Source of the DNA: Nemertoderma westbladi | Taxonomy: Eukaryota; Xenacoelomorpha; Nemertodermatida; Nemertodermatidae | DNA: 64,000 nt | Assembly (NCBI GenBank): GCA_032718475.1 | Contig: JAUCBJ010008594.1 | Span: 1-64,000, forward strand | Direction of reading: 5' to 3' | Part shown: positions 22,181-34,144 of the stretch, piece by piece | Position numbering within the stretch: the first letter of the stretch is position 1 | Layout of the letters: every line of letters begins with the position of its first letter | Translations under genes and position numbers: made by a program | The notes under the pieces: generated by a model | Told to the model about the DNA's origin: nothing | Databases searched by the model: none | The model's input: only the letters and a program-made list of their open reading frames with translations

Positions 22181-22380
22181 CCTTCCCATACGAACTTAGA
22201 TCTTGGGTGAACATAGATCCTTCCCATACGAACGTAGATCCTTCTCATATGAACGTAGATCCTTCCCATGCGAATTTAGATCCTTCCCATACGAACTTAG
22301 ATCCTTCCCATACGAACTTAGATCCTTCCCATACGAACTTAGATCCTATCCCATGCGAACTTAGATCCTTCCCATAAGAA
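22181..22380 (-). repeat. 21-bp satellite, about 9 copies
   Basis: Units read tagatccttcccatacgaac on the plus strand, i.e. ggatctaagttcgtatggg on the minus strand. The ggatctaagttc core equals that of the large satellite at 24.4-31.4 kb but in opposite orientation. Confidence 0.85.
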
Positions 22381-22469
22381 TATATGTAGTTTGAGAGCGA
22401 GTCACTGCTTGAGTGTATGCCTTTGCATTTACATCATTAGAAGTACTGTACTGTCTGACTGTACACTTT

Positions 22470-23605
22470 GCATATGGAAGCAGGACAATTCGGTCCCGGA
22501 CAATTCGGTCCGGACAATTCGGTCCCAAAACATGCATATTAATGGGACCGAATTGTCCGGGACCGAATTGTCCGGGACCGAATTGTCCGGGACCGAATTG
22601 TCCAGGACCGAATTGTCCGGGACCAAATTTAATTGGTACTATATAATGGTGAATGTTCTAGAACCTTAATATATATTATTATATGGTAGCTAGTGTTTTT
22701 TTTTACTAGCTAGTATTTTTTTAAAAATAAAAACAATTTACTTTTTTTTGTTAACATTATTATTTATGGTAGCTATGGTGTTTTTATGGAGCTTGTGATT
22801 TATTTACTAGCTAGTAATAGTATGTATTTAAAATGTTTAAAGCTGATTTTTTTTATATACTGCGTAAGTATACTGTATGTGCCGTTGGTTGGTAACAAGC
22901 CTAAATTATTATCCTAGATAATAGCTGGATCTCATTCAGGGACTGTTATAATATCATCAATATTGTTGGTAATTAATGTAATCAGCAACAGTTTAGGCCT
23001 AATTCTGAAATATCAATGTTTTCACAAGTGTTTTTATAATTTCAAGGAAATGCTAGCTAGTAAAAAAAAACACTAGCTACACCTTAATAAATAATATATA
23101 ATAATGTTCTCGAACACTTACCTATAACAAAAATAAAAAAAATACAGTATTTTTAAAATTTCAAAAACTTCTAGCACGTAAAAAACACTAGCTACCATAA
23201 CAAATATCTCTACTAATGTTCTAGAACATTCACCAATATCAAAAAAGCACTAAAAAGTTGCTATCAGGAACCGGACAATTCGGTCCCGGACAATTTGGTC
23301 CCGGACAATTCGGTCCTAGGACAATTCGGTCCTAGGACAATTCGGTCCCGGACAATTCGGTCCCGGACAATTCGGTCCTAGGACAATTCGGTCCCGGACA
23401 ATTCGGTCCCGGACAATTCGGTCCCATTTATTTAGTGTTTTGGGACCGAATTGTCCGGGACCGAATTGTCCGGGACCGAATTGTCCGGACCGAATTGTCC
23501 GGGACCGAATTGTCCGGGACCGAATTGTCCGGGACCGAATTGTCCGGGACCGAATTGTCCGGGACCGAATTGTCCGGGACCGAATTGTCCTACATCCTTT
23601 GCATA
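22470..23605. mobile_element. Foldback element with terminal 15-bp head-to-head arrays
   Basis: Both ends consist of ggacaattcggtccc arrays that flip orientation around a short spacer (22,483-22,628 and 23,271-23,590). Inside, ggtagctagtgttttttttt near 22,685 is mirrored near 23,060 and 23,180 as aaaacactagctacc, and ttctagaac near 22,658 is mirrored at 23,219. The whole 1.1 kb therefore folds on itself. Open frames made of repeated RTIRS, GPNCP or GTELS are array artefacts. Confidence 0.75.
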
Positions 23606-24381
23606 TGCTTATTGTTCCGACAGTAATTATCATGAACGGGAGGTTGGTTTCTTAGAATATTCTTCTAGATCGTTTGAACCGCCCATGATCAGTTTTAAAA
23701 CTCAATAATATATACAGTATTACATCTTACTCTATTTAATAATTGACTAATTATTTACAAAGTGACACAGAGAATGTAACAATATCCCCATCACCGCACC
23801 AACACTGTCTTCCTTTCTGCCTTTTATTGTTTTACGGTACTACTGTAATTCACCTTTTTAATCGATGAACCCCTGCTTTTGCGAAACAACTGTACAGTAT
23901 GCACATTCATTAATTTATGAACGAAATCAAACATTATTTCCCTGTACTTGAATATATTTTATGACATTAATATTTTATAATAAGTTCAAATCAAATTCAT
24001 ATCCCATTCTGTCATTCTCAGTATAATAATAATAACTATAAACATTCAAGGCGTACTATAAAAGGCCATGATGTGCTATGTAACTGGTGACCGACAAGGG
24101 CCAGTTTTTCTAGGTTTAATTTAATTACTTATAATAATAATGAGTTTTGTTACTGGTACATTTGAAATTATAATGGTATTATTTATTTTTTCAGCGAGAT
24201 AAGCAAAAAAGTTAAAGTTATTTAGTAAGTAGTAAAGAATTAAACATAGGAATAACTGGTCCAATGTTAAGCTGCCTTGTTAAGTCTCGGCCTGTCAAAA
24301 ATTGATTGAAATTTAAAAGCTTTCAATGTGAAATCTAAGTTCGCTTCGCGGATTACGAAATGCTTTCAATAGCACAAAGTG
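23606..24381. other. Intergenic, no gene recognised
   Basis: AT-rich; the last about 60 bases (aaatctaagttcgcttcgcg) are degenerate starts of the following satellite. Confidence 0.45.
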
Positions 24382-25231
24382 GGATCTAAGTTCACCTAAT
24401 TATGATCTAAGTTCACCTAGTTAGGATCTAAGATCACCTAGTTGGGATCTAAGATCACCTAGTTAGGATCTAAGTTCGCCTACTGTAGTTAGGCTCTAAG
24501 TTCACCTAATTATGATCTAAGTTAACCTACTGTAGTTAGGATCTAAGTTCACCTACTGTAGTTAGGATCTAAGTTCACTTAATTAGAATCTAAGATCACC
24601 TAGTTAGGATCTAAGTTCACCTACTTTAGTTAGGATCTAATTTCACCTAATTAGGATCTAAGTTCACTTAATTAGGATCTAAGTTCACCTACTGTAGTTA
24701 GGATCTAAGTTCACCTACTGTAGTTAGGATCTAAGTTCACCTACTGTAGTTAGGATGTAAGTTCACCTACTGTAGTTAGGATCTAAGTTCACCTACTGTA
24801 GTTAGGATCTAAGTTCACCTACTGTAGTTAGGATCTAAGTTCACCTACTGTAGTTAGGATCTAAGATCACTTAATTAGAATCTAAGATCACCTAGTTAGG
24901 ATCTAAGTTCACCTACTTTAGTTAGGATCTAAGTTCACCTACTGTAGTTAGAATCTAAGTTCACTTAAAGATCACCTAGTTAGGATCTAAGTTCACCTAC
25001 TTTAGTTAGGATCTAAGTTCACCTACTGTAGTTAGGATCTAAGTTCACTTAATTAGAATCTAAGATCACCTAGTTAGGATCTAAGTTCACCTACTTTAGT
25101 TAGGATTCTAATTTCACCTAATTAGGATCTAAGTTCACCTAATTAGGATCTAAGTTCACCTAATTAGGATCTAAGTTCACCTAATTAGGATCTAAGTTCA
25201 CCTAATTAGGATCTAAGTTCACCTACTTTAG
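24382..25231 (+). repeat. ggatctaagttcacc satellite, left part
   Basis: Units of 21-27 bp built from ggatctaagttcaccta plus a variable linker (attag, ctgtagttag, ctttagttag). They are arranged in higher-order patterns and interrupted at 25,231 by the gypsy element. Confidence 0.95.
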
Positions 25232-25513
25232 TGTAGTGACATCCAGTGGTTCACACTTTTATATACTGTATTTCATTCTACATATATTTGGTGGTTGGTT
25301 ACAAAAGTTACTTTTACGGTATACCCTGATTACGTTGGTTGCCTAGTGATATCATCAGATCATCTGATCATCAGTACTTCTGTAGTACTGCACTTCGGCT
25401 TCCTAAAGCCTACACGTGTACACTTCTGCACTGCACTGTCTGACATATTAATACATAATATACTGATATGATATAGCCTCACGCTCACCCTTGAGTTATT
25501 CCATATCACTACA
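25232..25513 (+). repeat. 5' LTR (gypsy)
   Basis: 282 bp, terminal inverted tgtagtga/tcactaca; followed at once by the putative tRNA primer-binding site at 25,514. Confidence 0.95.
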
Positions 25514-25592
25514 TGGCGCTGCGAGTAGTCACTTACTCCTGAACTCGATTCGCGGGTTTACCCTTTTTTATCGCACGTTCATTGACGTTCCG

Positions 25593-26165
25593 ATGGCAGA
25601 AGCGGAAAACGCCGAGGATAAACCCTGGTTAGATCTAACCCACGACGAGATCAACGCATTAACCCATGCCGAACTGTTGCAATACTGTCATGACGCCCGC
25701 ATCCCGCATGACAACAAAACATCGGTTGTGAAGCTTAGAACTAAGCTCCAATCCGCAATCGAATCCGCTATCGAAACTGAGGAAAATCCACGCGGCATGG
25801 ATAAACTCCTGCAGTTCATGCAACAGCAACAACGCAAACACCGCGAACAGCAGGCAGAAGCAAATCGCCGATTAGAGGAACAACAGGCTTGTTCCGATGC
25901 GCAACTTCGGGACCTTCTCGACAGACTTGCTCGTCAGCAAAACGTCGACCCTGCCAACCTGTCATTAGCCCCCGTGGCACCAGTCTCCGGACCCCCCAGA
26001 CGACGGCACTTGATCTCGATCGACAACCTCGACCGAATCGACACCTCCGTCGACCTTCCCGCTTTCCATCGCTGGCGGGACAGCTGGGAATATAATGCAA
26101 ACCGCCAGCGGGCGGAGACATACAGCCATCAGACATCCGCCGCGAACAGGTTTATACTCTCCTGA
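25593..26165 (+). pseudogene. Gypsy gag, N-terminal part
   Basis: The ATG at 25,593 starts an acidic N terminus, then a Gln-rich coiled coil (about residues 75-115) and a capsid-like start (FHRWRDSWEYN). The frame derails near 26,090: the capsid continues in the frame of the downstream pol ORF (LGPGLQEVVRVHLKLD is readable from 26,175). Gag is therefore split by a frameshift rather than by programmed recoding, as far as can be seen. Confidence 0.75.
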
Positions 26166-26305
26166 CTGCGTTAGGTCCGGGACTCCAGGAAGTCGTCCGA
26201 GTCCACCTAAAACTGGATCCCGACGACGATGCCACGACTACGAAATTCGTACTCGACGGTCTGCGGGATCATCTTCGTTCCAAACACAGCATTGCCCTGG
26301 ATTGC

Positions 26306-28087
26306 TTGGCCTTCCATAAACGCCACCAGGGCCCACAGGAGACGTTCGACGACTTCTACATTGCTCTCCAGCACCTCGCTGACCTCGCCAAACTCTGCCT
26401 ACATTGCCATGACGACCAAATTGTAACACAAATTTTGGTCGGTCTCCACTCTGCCGAGACACAACAGGAGCTCTTAAAAGTCTTGCCCCGGCCCACACTC
26501 GACGTCTGCGTCCAGACTTCCCAAAACTGGGAGTCGAGCTCCAAAAATCAGTCGTTTCTCGGCGGCTCCGGTTCCATCGCGAAAGTTTTGCAATACAAGC
26601 AGCGGCGCGGCCGCTCACCAATGCGTCCAGGTGCCCCCAATCGACCGCAAACCGGTTCGGGAAACCGCTCAACTCCCGGACAATCCACGAGAACCTCTTC
26701 TCGTGGCGGGAACCCTCGCGCACGCAATTGGGTTTGCGGTAACCAGCAACATACCGACAGGTCCAATTGCCCCGCCCGAGAAGTTCAGTGCGATGGTTGC
26801 GGTAAAACCGGCCACTTTTACAAAGTATGCCGTTCCAGCGGTCCTGCGCCTAAACCCGCCAAAACTAACACTATATTATCCCGGGATTCCATCAACCGCC
26901 TCGAGTACAGCGCGGCGGTCTGTAAACTGGACTATATCTCGGTGGATCTCACCCTGTCCGGTACCGGTACCTATCTGGGAAAGGTACACCGTGCGCTCCC
27001 CGACAGCGGCGCAGCAGCGACCATCCTAAGCGAAGACCTCTTCTACAAGCTCGGAGGCCTCCATGCGGATCTACTCCCGTCGATGAATCTGGATTTGGTC
27101 GCCGCGGATGGTCTTCCCCTTCAAACTCGCGGCCGTCTACCCGCTTCTATTACTTCTGGTGGCAACACTGCAACTACCGAAGTCATTCTCTCTCCGGAGA
27201 CGGAGGGTTTAATTCTAAGCAAATCCGTTTGCTTAGATCTTGGGATCCTCCCCCTGAGTTTCCCATATCCCATAGCCGTCTCCGCAACCTCAACTGGGAC
27301 CCCTGTACCGTTCGCAGTTCTAGAACCTGATCCCTGTCGTTCAGGTTCCGACAGCCCTAGCGCTATTCTCGACTGTTACGGGGATGTTTTCGACGACGAG
27401 GCCGCCCCTCTGTCAACCATTACTGGTCCCCCCATGCATATAGAACTCAAGGAGGGCGCCCAGCCCTACCATGCCAACGGCGCTCGTCCGATTCCGTTTG
27501 CGCTTCGGGACGAGGTAAAAACCCTCCTTGATGACTTGGAACGCCGCGACGTCATACAGCGTGTGGATGAACCCACCGAGTGGGCCCACCCGCTTACAGT
27601 TACCCGGAAACCCAGCGGTAAACTTTGTCTATGTGTGGATTTGCGCCATCTTAACTACCAGGTTAAATGGCCATTTTACCCCACACCCAATCCACGAGTC
27701 GCGGTTGCAGAAATTTCCCCCACTGCTCGATACTTTTCAGTGTTCGACGCCTCCCATGGGTATTGGCAGGTACCCCTAGACGCTGAATCTCAGCTCCTAA
27801 CCACCTTCATTACTCCATGGGGGCGATTTAAACATACACGCAGTGTGATGGGGCTGATTTCTTCCGGCGACGAATTCAACCGCCGGGGCGATGATGCACT
27901 CCGAGGTATCCCACGAATGCTTAAGATCGTGGACGATGTCCTCCTATACGATAATACTCTCGAGGAACACATCTGTAGCATCCAACGCTTCCTTCCAATC
28001 CTTCCCCCGACCGGAAACTCTCACCGACCTTCGGAGTTTCGTCGGTTTGGTGGAACAACTAGCTCCCTTCTCCACCTCCATTGCTGA
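26306..28087 (+). pseudogene. Gypsy capsid C terminus, zinc knuckle, protease and reverse transcriptase
   Basis: Reads in order: capsid (ETFDDFYIALQHLADLAKLC), Arg-rich linker, two zinc-knuckle-like motifs (the second CDGCGKTGHFYKVC), protease (ALPDSGAAATIL; D-S-G active site), then RT with CVDLRHLN, VFDASHGYWQVPL, FKHTRSVMGL and the catalytic KIVDDVLLYD. After about 27,980 the frame shifts into unrelated residues. The RT thumb appears shortened, since the text jumps from EEHICSIQRFL to the connection-domain motif LTDLRSFVGL in another frame. Non-functional as it stands. Confidence 0.9.
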
Positions 28088-28620
28088 GTTACTTCTTCCA
28101 CTGCGACCTCTCCTGAGTATCAAGTCGCCGTACATCTGGACCAGCGACCATCAGCGGGTCTTCGACGCCACTAAACGCGCCCTCACAACAACCCCAGTAC
28201 TGGCTCCCTTTGATGTCTCCCTCGACACCCGACTTGTGACCGACTCTTCTCGCCTCAAAGGGCTCGGCTACGCCCTTCTCCAACGCCACGGTGTCGAGTG
28301 GAAGCTCGTTGAATGTGGCTCCAGATTCACTTCCGATACGGAATCACGCTACGCAACAATTGAGCTCGAACTCCTTGCAGTCATCTAGGCCGCCACAAAG
28401 TGTTGTACTTTCCTCCTTGGGCTCCCTAGCTTCACGCTCGTTACCGACCATCAACCACTGGTCACCATCCTCAACCGCAAGGGGCACTCTGAGGTCAACA
28501 ACACTCGGATCCAGCGGCTGAAGTCAAAGTTGTCTCCGTATATATTTACCACAACTTGGTGCTGCGGGAAAGACCATGCAATCCCCGATGCGCTTTCCCG
28601 GTCACCCGTCGACCAACCGA
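27993..28620 (+). pseudogene. Gypsy RNase H region
   Basis: Continues pol in a second frame (LTDLRSFVGLVEQLAPFS, RVFDATKRALTTTPVLAPFD) into RNase H (LVTDSSRLKGLGYALLQ, SRYATIELELLAVI). A TAG stop at 28,387 breaks the frame where the family normally has a codon. The C-terminal TDHQPLVTILN follows. Confidence 0.8.
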
Positions 28621-30053
28621 CCTCAGCCGACCTCGTCGACGATGGCGAGATTGCCTACAATCTGCGCTCTGTTACACTCGCCAACATCTCCGCGATTTCC
28701 GGCGAGGATTACCTCGAGGACCCGGTCCTCCAGGAGCTATCCAACACTGCTAGGGAAGACGAGGCTTACCGTTCTCTACATACCGCTGTCCAGCACGGTT
28801 TCCCCCCCAGTTCACGTAGCGACCCCGCGGTTGGTGCCTACTGGTCCCTCCGGGACTCCCTATCAACAGATGGCGACCTGGTACTTTATGGTCAATGCCT
28901 CGTCATCCCCCAGGCGGCCCGAGCCATCACATTTGAACGCCTCCACACTCCCCATCAAGGGGTTGACAAATCCCTTCGGCGAGCCCGACAGTGCGTGTAC
29001 TGGCCGGGCCTCACAAATGACATTCGGACATCCGTCGCCAGCTGTCCGTCGTGTCTTCGCCACCGATCGACCCCACCGAAGGAACCCTTCCTCCAGGAAC
29101 CTCCCCCAACACGGATATTCGAAGACATATCCGCGGACTTTTTCAGCCTAAATGGCCGGCACTACGTCGCCCTCGCCGATCGTTACAGCGGCTGGCCCGA
29201 CCTTCACAACTTCCCGGGTCCCCCAACCGCTCTACAGACTATTGCGGCGCTAAAACAATAGATTACCCGGTATGGTGTACCAACTCGACTCCGCTCGGAT
29301 GGCGGCACCCCACTCACCGCCACAGCGACGAAAACATTGCTTAATGAATGGGGTGTTATCCCAGTTACCTCCTCTGCGGAATACCCGCAGGGTAATGGGC
29401 ACGTGGAGGCAACTGTAAAGTCCCTCAAGAGCCTTCTAGATAAAGTAGGTGGCTCTCACACCTCCGAGGCCTTTGCCGAGGGTCTACTCTCACTCAGGAA
29501 CAGCCCACGGAAGAGCGGTCTCTCTCCCGCTCAAGTAGTGTACGGCCACCCCCTCCGTACTCGCGTCCCCGCACACCACAGTGCATTTGCGGCGGACCAC
29601 CAGGCCACACGGCGCCGACTCGATGAAGTTCTTCCACCACTACATACGAAACGCATTACCGACTATAACAAAGCGGCCCACAGCCTCCCGCCCCTCGCAG
29701 TTCATGACCACGTCGTGATACAAGACCCCCACTCCAAACGCTGGGACCGAAAGGGGATGGTCGTTGAGGCTGGGCCCAACCGTAGATACACGGTCAGGAC
29801 CCCTTCCGGCCGTAATATAAGTAGGAACCGTCGCTTCCTACTTCTCGACACTTCGACGCCACTCTCCAGTGCCTCTCCGGCAACTCCCAGGATTCCCGAC
29901 GACACTGCCACAACACACACGCCCGTGGCGGATATCAACCCCGCTGGGCCACCCAAAACTGTCAAATTTGACAATAATGTTACCACACGCGAAATACCTA
30001 CACGCACCCGCCGTTACCCTACTCGGCAACATAAACCCCCACAGCGACTATAA
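28530..30053 (+). pseudogene. Gypsy integrase
   Basis: Zinc-binding region (HQGVDKSLRRARQCVYWPGL, then CPSCLRHR), catalytic core Asp in EDISADFF, a second Asp in LRSDGG and Glu in GNGHVEATVK, followed by the C-terminal domain. A stop at 29,259-29,261 and a frame change near 29,300 split it into two frames. The C-terminal tail is Pro/Thr-rich and ends just before the purine tract. Confidence 0.9.
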
Positions 30054-30076
30054 CTCATAACGAGCTAGAAGGGGGG

Positions 30077-30358
30077 TGTAGTGACATCCAGTGGTTCACA
30101 CTTTTATATACTGTATTTCATTCTACATATATTTGGTGGTTGGTTACAAAAGTGACTTTTACGGTATACCCTGATTACGTTGGTTGCCTAGTGATATCGG
30201 CAGATCAGCTGATCATCAGTACTTCTGTAGTACTGCACTTCGGCTTCCTAAAGCCTACACCTGTACACTTCTGCACTGCACTGTCTGACATATTAATACA
30301 TAATATACTGATATGATATAGCCTCACGCTCACCCTTGAGTTATTCCATATCACTACA
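30077..30358 (+). repeat. 3' LTR (gypsy)
   Basis: Same length as the 5' LTR with about five substitutions. The duplicated TTTAG follows at 30,359. Confidence 0.95.
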
Positions 30359-31356
30359 TTTAGTTAGGATCTAAGTTCACCTACTGTAGTTAGGATCTAA
30401 GTTCACCTAATTATGATCTAAGTTCACCTACTGTAGTTAGGATCTAAGTTCACTTAATTAGAATCTAAGATCACCTAGTTAGGATCCAAGTTCACCTACT
30501 TTAGTTAGGATCTAAGTTCACCTACTTTAGTTAGGATCTAATTTCACCTAATTAGGATCTAAGTTCACCTAATTAGGATCTAAGTTCACCTAATTAGGAT
30601 CTAAGTTCACCTACTTTAGTTAGGATCTAATTTCACCTACTGTAGTTAGGATCTAAGTTCACTTAATTAGAATCTAAGATCACCTAGTTAGGATCTAAGT
30701 TCACCTACTTTAGTTAGGATCTAAGTTCACCTACTGTAGTTAGGATCTAAGTTCACTTAATTAGAATCTAAGATCACCTAGTTAGGATCTAAGTTCACCT
30801 ACTTTAGTTAGGATCTAATTTCACCTAATTAGGATATAAGTTCACCTAATTAGGATCTAAGTTCACCTAATTAGGATCTAAGTTCACCTAATTAGGATCT
30901 AAGTTCACCTACTGTAGTTAGGATCTAAGTTCACTTAATTAGAATCTAAGATCACCTAGTTAGGATCTAAGTTCACCTTCTTTAGTTAGGATCTAAGTTC
31001 ACCTACTGTAGTTAGGATCTAAGTTCACCTAATTATGATCTAAGTTCACCTACTGTAGTTAGGATCTAAGTTCACTTAATTAGAATCTAAGATCACCTAG
31101 TTAGGATCTAAGTTCACCTACTTTAGTTAGGATCTAATTTCACCTAATTAGGATCTAAGTTCACCTAATTAGGATCTAAGTTCACCTAATTAGGATCTAA
31201 GTTCACCTACTGTAATTAGGATCTAAGTTCACTTAATTAGAATCTAAGATCACCTAGTTAGGATCTAAGTTCACCTACTTTATTTAGGATCTAAGTTCAC
31301 CTACTGACTGTAGTTAGGATCTAATTTCACCTACTGTAGTTAGGATCTAAGTTCAC
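30359..31356 (+). repeat. ggatctaagttcacc satellite, right part
   Basis: Continuation of the array interrupted by the gypsy insertion; higher-order blocks such as the one containing cttaattagaatctaagatc recur several times. Confidence 0.95.
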
Positions 31357-31682
31357 CGCATTACCGCATCAATTTAATTACATTTGTCCCATTCCAGCAT
31401 TCTGCGATTGACCAGTGTGTCAGTGTCAGACTGTCAGAGTGTAGTGTCTATATCTCTATATACATGTATTGACATCATAGTGTCTATGTACTAACTGATG
31501 TACTGCAGTACTGCGTACTGATGTATGTCAATTATTGCAGTATTGCTGTATTTAAATGCTCGACATTGTCTGAATTGTACTCAAACTCACCTGTATGTCA
31601 ATCATATTTTATTATTTATTTATTGTCTGACTGTCTGAATTGTGCTCACCGATTAATAGTATATTACTACTGTACTACAGTT

Positions 31683-32086
31683 AGGAACACTGGTCACTTT
31701 CTGGCTGAAGCTCAGCCAAAAATTGTCCACATATTTACAGCCAGAAAGTGTCCGTGCAGCCACTATTTGTCCTTCACAGGCTGCGATTATATTTCCGGAC
31801 ATATTTTGGCTGTAACTCCACTAGTACTCAAAGCAGAAGCTGGGCACATTTTTATTTTTAATATTATGATAGTTATCCCAACGATGAGATTCTAATTCTC
31901 AAATTAATTTATACAGAATTTTATGGCGATTCTAATGGCATAATTTTTAGAATGCCAATGTTAAAATTTCACTGCCGGTTTTTAAATGAAATTTAGCATT
32001 GTTTTCTATGGAGAAATTTCACTCTGAGAGCGTTTTCCGCGGACAAATTCTGGCTGTAAATTGGACATATTGTGACCAGTGTTCCT
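31683..32086. mobile_element. 404-bp MITE in the upstream flank of the selenoprotein gene
   Basis: Ends are exact 15-bp inverted repeats, aggaacactggtcac and gtgaccagtgttcct, with further weak mirrored phrases (ttctggctg). No coding capacity. The target duplication is not clear. It ends about 200 bp before the start codon of the reductase. Confidence 0.75.
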
Positions 32087-32288
32087 GACTGTACTAGTAC
32101 ACAGTACTGCAGTACAGTAGTATAGGCCCTATTAGTATTTTGTTCTTTGTATTACCTGATTACTGTATTACATATTATGTTCTTGCTGTCTAACTAACTA
32201 GTGCACTTTGCACTTACAGACTTACCTGCTTACCGTACCGGTATTTAGTTCGAGTAATTGAGTACTGCTGTACTGGCTGACTGGAGTA

Positions 32289-34067
32289 ATGGCGCCTTTA
32301 CCAAATGAAGCTATAAGATCCCTAATCGAGAAATCAATAAAGGATCACAAGGTTTTTATATTCAGTAAATCCTCGTGTCCTTTTTGTAGTCGCGTTAAAG
32401 ATGTTTTCCGTTCGCTGAACGCGCCGTTCGGGCTATTGGAACTGGACGAACATGCCGATGGTGCGCTGATCCAGGCCGAGTTGGAGGTTAAAACTAAACA
32501 GCGAACCGTTCCTAACGTTTTCATAAACGAGAAACACATTGGGGGTTGCGATGCTGTCGTCGCTTTACTGAACAACGGATCGCTAACTCCGTTACTCGTC
32601 GCCAAGTCCGAGTTCGAGTTCGATCTCGTAGTTATCGGCGGAGGATCGGGAGGTTTGGCTGCGGCCAGGGAGGCCGCGAGGCTGGGCCGACGAGTGGCGT
32701 TGTGCGACTTCGTGAAACCGTCGCCTATGGGCACAACCTGGGGGCTGGGGGGCACCTGCGTCAACGTGGGTTGCATCCCCAAGAAGTTGATGCACCACGC
32801 CGCGATGCTGGGCCACTCGGTCAGCGACGCCAAGGCGTACGGCTGGTCCGTGGACGCCGGTTCCCACGACTGGGTGTCGCTTCGAGACGCGGTACAGGCG
32901 CACATCGGTTCGCTAAACTTCGGCTACCGCGTGGCGTTGCGGGACGCGAACATCGAGTACGTGAACGGGTTCGCCACCTTCGTGGACTCGCACTCGGTAC
33001 GCACGGTGAATAAACGCGGGAAAGAGAGACTGTTGACTGCGGAGTCCTTCGTGTTAGCGATGGGGGAACGCCCGAGGTACCCGGACGTTCCGGGTGCCAA
33101 GGAGCTCGGCATCACATCCGACGATCTCTTCTCGCTTCCGTCGCCACCCGGGAAGACTCTCCTAATCGGCGCGTCGTACGTTTCTCTCGAGTGCGCGGGA
33201 TTCCTCGCCGGTTTGGGCTACGACGTCACCGTTATGGTGCGTTCAATTCTGCTGCGAGGGTTCGACACCGACATGGCGGAACGGATCGGGACTTACATGG
33301 CGGCCCACGGAGTCGCGTTCCTACGACCGGCGGTCCCGCGACGGATGGAGCGAGTCGCGAGCGGCCGAGTGCGGGTCGAGTGGGAGCGATTGGACACCGG
33401 TGCCACGGAGACGGGCGAATACGATACGGTGGTGGTGGCGGTGGGTCGGGACCCCTGCACCGCGGGGATCGGGCTGGAGGACATCGGGGTCGAAACTAAC
33501 CCGAAGAACGGCCGCGTACGGGTGGATGAGCGCGAGCGGACGAGCGTAGCGAGTGTGTACGCGATAGGGGACATAGTGGAGGGCGGCATCGAACTAACTC
33601 CGGTCGCTATACAAGCGGGACGATTGTTAGCGAGACGTCTCTACGGTAACAGCGAGGTCACCATGGACTACGAGAACGTGGCGACCACGGTGTTCACCCC
33701 GTTGGAGTACGGCTGCGTGGGACTCTCGGAGGACGACGCGATCCGTCGACTGGGTGACGCGGCTGTGGAGGTCTTCCACGCGAGTTACCGTCCGCTCGAG
33801 TGGAGCGTACCGGATCGGGAACTCAACGCGTGCTACGCGAAGGCCGTGGTGCGGCGGGCGGACGACCGGGTGGTGGGGCTGCACTTCCTGGGCCCCAACG
33901 CGGGCGAGGTTGTCCAGGGGTTCGGGGCCGCCGTGCGGCTCGGGCTCACCAAGGGACAGCTGGACGCGACCGTGGGGATCCACCCCACCGTGGCGGAGAC
34001 CCTGACCCAGCTGCGGGCGAGTAAGTCGGGAGGGGAGCCGGTCGAGGTGTCGGGTTGCTGAGGGTAG
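32289..34067 (+). CDS. TGR: Thioredoxin glutathione reductase, selenoprotein (UGA decoded as Sec)
   Basis: NADPH-dependent flavoenzyme that reduces thioredoxin and glutathione. Residues 1-105 are a glutaredoxin domain with the dithiol site C30-P-F-C33. Residues 110-590 are a thioredoxin reductase: FAD-binding GGGSGG (117-122), redox pair in CVNVGC (C157/C162), NADPH-binding GASYVSLECAGFL (about 294-306), and the His-Glu base in HPTVAE (H565/E570). The frame reaches ...SGC, then TGA (34,059-34,061), GGG and TAG (34,065-34,067), exactly the Gly-Cys-Sec-Gly tail of this family. I therefore extend the CDS through the TGA to the TAG, giving 592 residues. A SECIS-like fold and a strong hairpin lie downstream. 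The gene has no intron, and its 3' two-thirds is much more GC-rich than its surroundings. An ordinary stop at TGA would remove the catalytic selenocysteine. Confidence 0.95.
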
Positions 34068-34071
34068 AGAA

Positions 34072-34109
34072 CCTCCCGGCTGGTGGGGGGGGCCCCCACC
34101 GCCGGGAGG
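34072..34109 (+). promoter_or_regulatory. Strong hairpin 11 nt after the Sec UGA
   Basis: cctcccggc (34,072-34,080) pairs with gccgggagg (34,101-34,109), and ggtggggg (34,082-34,089) with cccccacc (34,093-34,100), leaving one bulged T. It starts just past the real stop TAG. It could act like a selenocysteine redefinition element or simply stabilise the 3' UTR. Confidence 0.7.
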
Positions 34110-34144
34110 TTTGGCTGTCGGTTGGGTTGGCGGTCTACCGGTGG

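Larger units (their letters stand above)
25232..30358 (+). mobile_element. Ty3/gypsy LTR retrotransposon, full length, recently inserted but mutated
   Basis: LTRs of 282 bp each (25,232-25,513 and 30,077-30,358) begin tgtagtga and end tcactaca. They differ at about 5 sites and are flanked by TTTAG (25,227-25,231 and 30,359-30,363). A primer-binding site starting tggcgctgcgag follows the 5' LTR, and the purine tract gctagaagggggg precedes the 3' LTR. Order is gag, zinc knuckle, protease, RT, RNase H, integrase, which is the Ty3/gypsy order. Coding is broken by at least four frameshifts, stops or deletions. Confidence 0.95.

Noticed and set aside
23316-23633. Open frames of repeated RTIRS, GPNCP or GTELS residues over the 15-bp arrays
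   Set aside because: They are open in several frames on both strands simply because a 15-bp unit without stops is repeated; no start context or conservation signal.
24382-25231. The 21-27-bp repeats as a CRISPR array
   Set aside because: Linkers are repeated rather than unique, units are directly tandem, and the context is a eukaryotic satellite.
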